Of a stretch of 64,000 nucleotides of DNA, positions 63,040 through 64,000 are shown piece after piece. The stretch is from CAVQEK01 sp964596645. Its GTDB lineage: Bacteria; Bacteroidota; Bacteroidia; Cytophagales; Cyclobacteriaceae. Position 1 is the stretch's first letter, and every line of letters starts with the position of its first letter. The translations under genes were made by a program, and so were the position numbers. The stretch lies in contig CAZQVB010000014.1 in NCBI GenBank assembly GCA_964596645.1, positions 48,772 through 112,771 on the forward strand, written 5' to 3'. Below the pieces are notes generated by a model. That model was given only the letters and a program-made list of their open reading frames with translations, ran no database searches and had not been told where the DNA came from.

Positions 63040-64000
63040 ATGCACCAAAGACGATATTCATTTTTTCAAACGAGCAATTTTGCTGATCAACGAGTGAAGG
63101 AAACAACGACCAGCCCCCTCTACTTCATTTCTGGCAGTGGCCCCTGGGCACTGCGGCTATGGGCCACTTTGGGCTTGATGCTGGCTGTGGCTGTGGCTGT
63201 AAGTGCTCAAACTGTTTCCAACAGAGCAAACCCCAACTGGGAGAATGGCGGACATTGGACGGCAGGAGCGGCCGCCAGTGGAGGCAAAACAATCCGAAAT
63301 ACTACGCTTGCCCACAACAGTACCCTCGACGGCCTGGAAGTCAATCACACGCTTACCATCAACGCGGGAGTCACTTTTACGCTGACCAACAATTTTAAAG
63401 CACTGTCAGGTGCACATATTATTGTTTATGGCACGCTGGTGATTCAGAATGCTGATATAGAAGTGAAAGAGGGCGGCAAGATTACTGTTAAAACTGGCGG
63501 AATTATTCGCAGCACGTCATCCAAAGAAATCAAAGTATTGGATGGTACGCTCAATGTAGAGTTGGGAGGTGAAATTGACTGGGCAGGCGAGGTTAAATTT
63601 GATGATGCCAGTGCCAATATTACCATCGATGGGCTGCTCGATATTGGTGACATGCTCCTCAACAAATCGACGATCAATGGCACGGGTACTATTCAAATAG
63701 GCAATGAACTTAAGAATGACGGAGGCAACATATTTGGATGTACCATCACTGAAAGTGGCTGTTGCCCCAGCTATCCTTGTTCATTGCCCGATGTGCCCAT
63801 CGATAATGTAGATCCGACAATTCAAAACTGCCCAGGCAACGTCAATCAATCCACAGACGCCGGCAAGAATACGGCAACCGTTACCTGGACAGCCCCCACA
63901 GCCACTGACAACATTCTGGTCACCTCATTTACTTCGAGCCACACCTCCGGCGACGAGTTCCCAATTGGCAGCACCACCGTGACATACACGGCGGCAGATG
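63040..64000 (+). CDS. Large secreted protein with HYR domain (runs off right edge)
   Basis: The frame is open from ATG 63040 to the window edge (about 320 residues seen). It encodes a long N-terminal leader: a basic start, then ALRLWATLGLMLAVAVAVSAQ as the signal segment. A repetitive beta-solenoid-like region follows (GTLNVEL, GEIDWAG, DGLLDIGD), then a cysteine-rich SGCCPSYPCSLPDVP linker, and a HYR (hyalin repeat, immunoglobulin-like) domain starting DPTIQNCPGNVNQSTDAG and ending FPIGSTTVTYTAAD. In this phylum such proteins are surface adhesins or polysaccharide-linked proteins, often T9SS exported; the C-terminus is outside. A GTG at 63094 is the alternative start. Confidence 0.85.
   Translation, partial: MHQRRYSFFQTSNFADQRVKETTTSPLYFISGSGPWALRLWATLGLMLAVAVAVSAQTVSNRANPNWENGGHWTAGAAASGGKTIRNTTLAHNSTLDGLEVNHTLTINAGVTFTLTNNFKALSGAHIIVYGTLVIQNADIEVKEGGKITVKTGGIIRSTSSKEIKVLDGTLNVELGGEIDWAGEVKFDDASANITIDGLLDIGDMLLNKSTINGTGTIQIGNELKNDGGNIFGCTITESGCCPSYPCSLPDVPIDNVDPTIQNCPGNVNQSTDAGKNTATVTWTAPTATDNILVTSFTSSHTSGDEFPIGSTTVTYTAAD

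Noticed and set aside
63175..63203. Short GCTGTG tandem repeat
   Set aside because: It encodes the Leu-Ala-Val-Ala-Val core of a signal peptide; no evidence for a repeat with its own function.
1..64000. CRISPR array, tRNA, rRNA, prophage or insertion sequence
   Set aside because: No regularly spaced repeats, cloverleaf-like segments, rRNA stretches, integrase or transposase genes were found on reading both strands; short RNA genes could still be missed.

Overview
The window looks like a chromosomal scaffold from an aerobic, polysaccharide-using Bacteroidota, most likely of the Cytophagales type. The indicators are a secreted subtilase with a type IX secretion (T9SS) C-terminal sorting domain, a TonB-dependent receptor with a carboxypeptidase-regulatory N-terminal domain, GH92 and GH97 glycoside hydrolases, many short-lipobox lipoproteins, Bacteroidota-type -7 boxes (TAnnTTTG), a fused gamma-alpha 2-oxoacid:ferredoxin oxidoreductase and gyrA followed by a TPR gene. 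Base composition is moderately GC-rich throughout and I see no island of deviating composition, no IS element, no CRISPR array, no tRNA and no rRNA. Three runs of exactly ten N (13793-13802, 14661-14670, 24101-24110) are assembly placeholders. Two of them break reading frames that the flanking sequence shows to be intact.

Layout. 1-1690: 5' part of phosphoenolpyruvate carboxylase (minus). 2145-12516: plus-strand run with mnmA, a lipoprotein, a T9SS subtilase, rpe, a TonB receptor, an L,D-transpeptidase overlapping an M15 peptidase, and a small secreted protein. 12574-16915: minus-strand operon for a MacAB-like exporter with separate ATPase, two permeases and an adaptor. 17147-23164: an outer membrane protein, gyrA, a TPR protein and a PmoA/DUF6807 protein. 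23109-27341: minus-strand amide-bond cluster (C39-like peptidase, RLAN/RimK ATP-grasp ligase, GCS2 ligase, N-formylglutamate amidohydrolase-like protein). This is the strongest candidate for an uncharacterised system. 27524-32087: dipeptidyl peptidase III and a GH92 mannosidase (minus). 32612-41202: fadD, a voltage-sensor-like membrane protein, nadA-nadB, korA-korB (plus). 41573-53961: minus-strand block with a hypothetical protein, ThuA, GH97, a lipoprotein, murI, and a galactose/xylose set (xylA, xylB, galK, SGLT-type transporter, aldose epimerase). 54138-60046: a sulfatase, a degenerate NUDIX protein (minus), a tightly coupled D-lyxose isomerase / PfkB kinase / mannitol-1-phosphate dehydrogenase-type operon, and a NIPSNAP protein. 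60215-62810: tyrS and a class III aminotransferase (minus). 63040-64000: start of a large secreted HYR-domain protein that runs off the window.

How the genes work together. Sugar acquisition and catabolism dominate: GH92, GH97, sulfatase and ThuA liberate sugars; the transporter, epimerase, galK and xylAB bring galactose and xylose into the cell; rpe belongs to the pentose phosphate pathway. PEP carboxylase and KorAB feed the TCA cycle, and nadAB makes quinolinate for NAD. Cell-wall functions are spread over murI, the YkuD transpeptidase and the M15 peptidase. The four-gene amidoligase cluster and the three-gene polyol-type operon have recognisable enzyme families but no assigned product. Calls come from reading motifs in the translated sequence; no database search was run.
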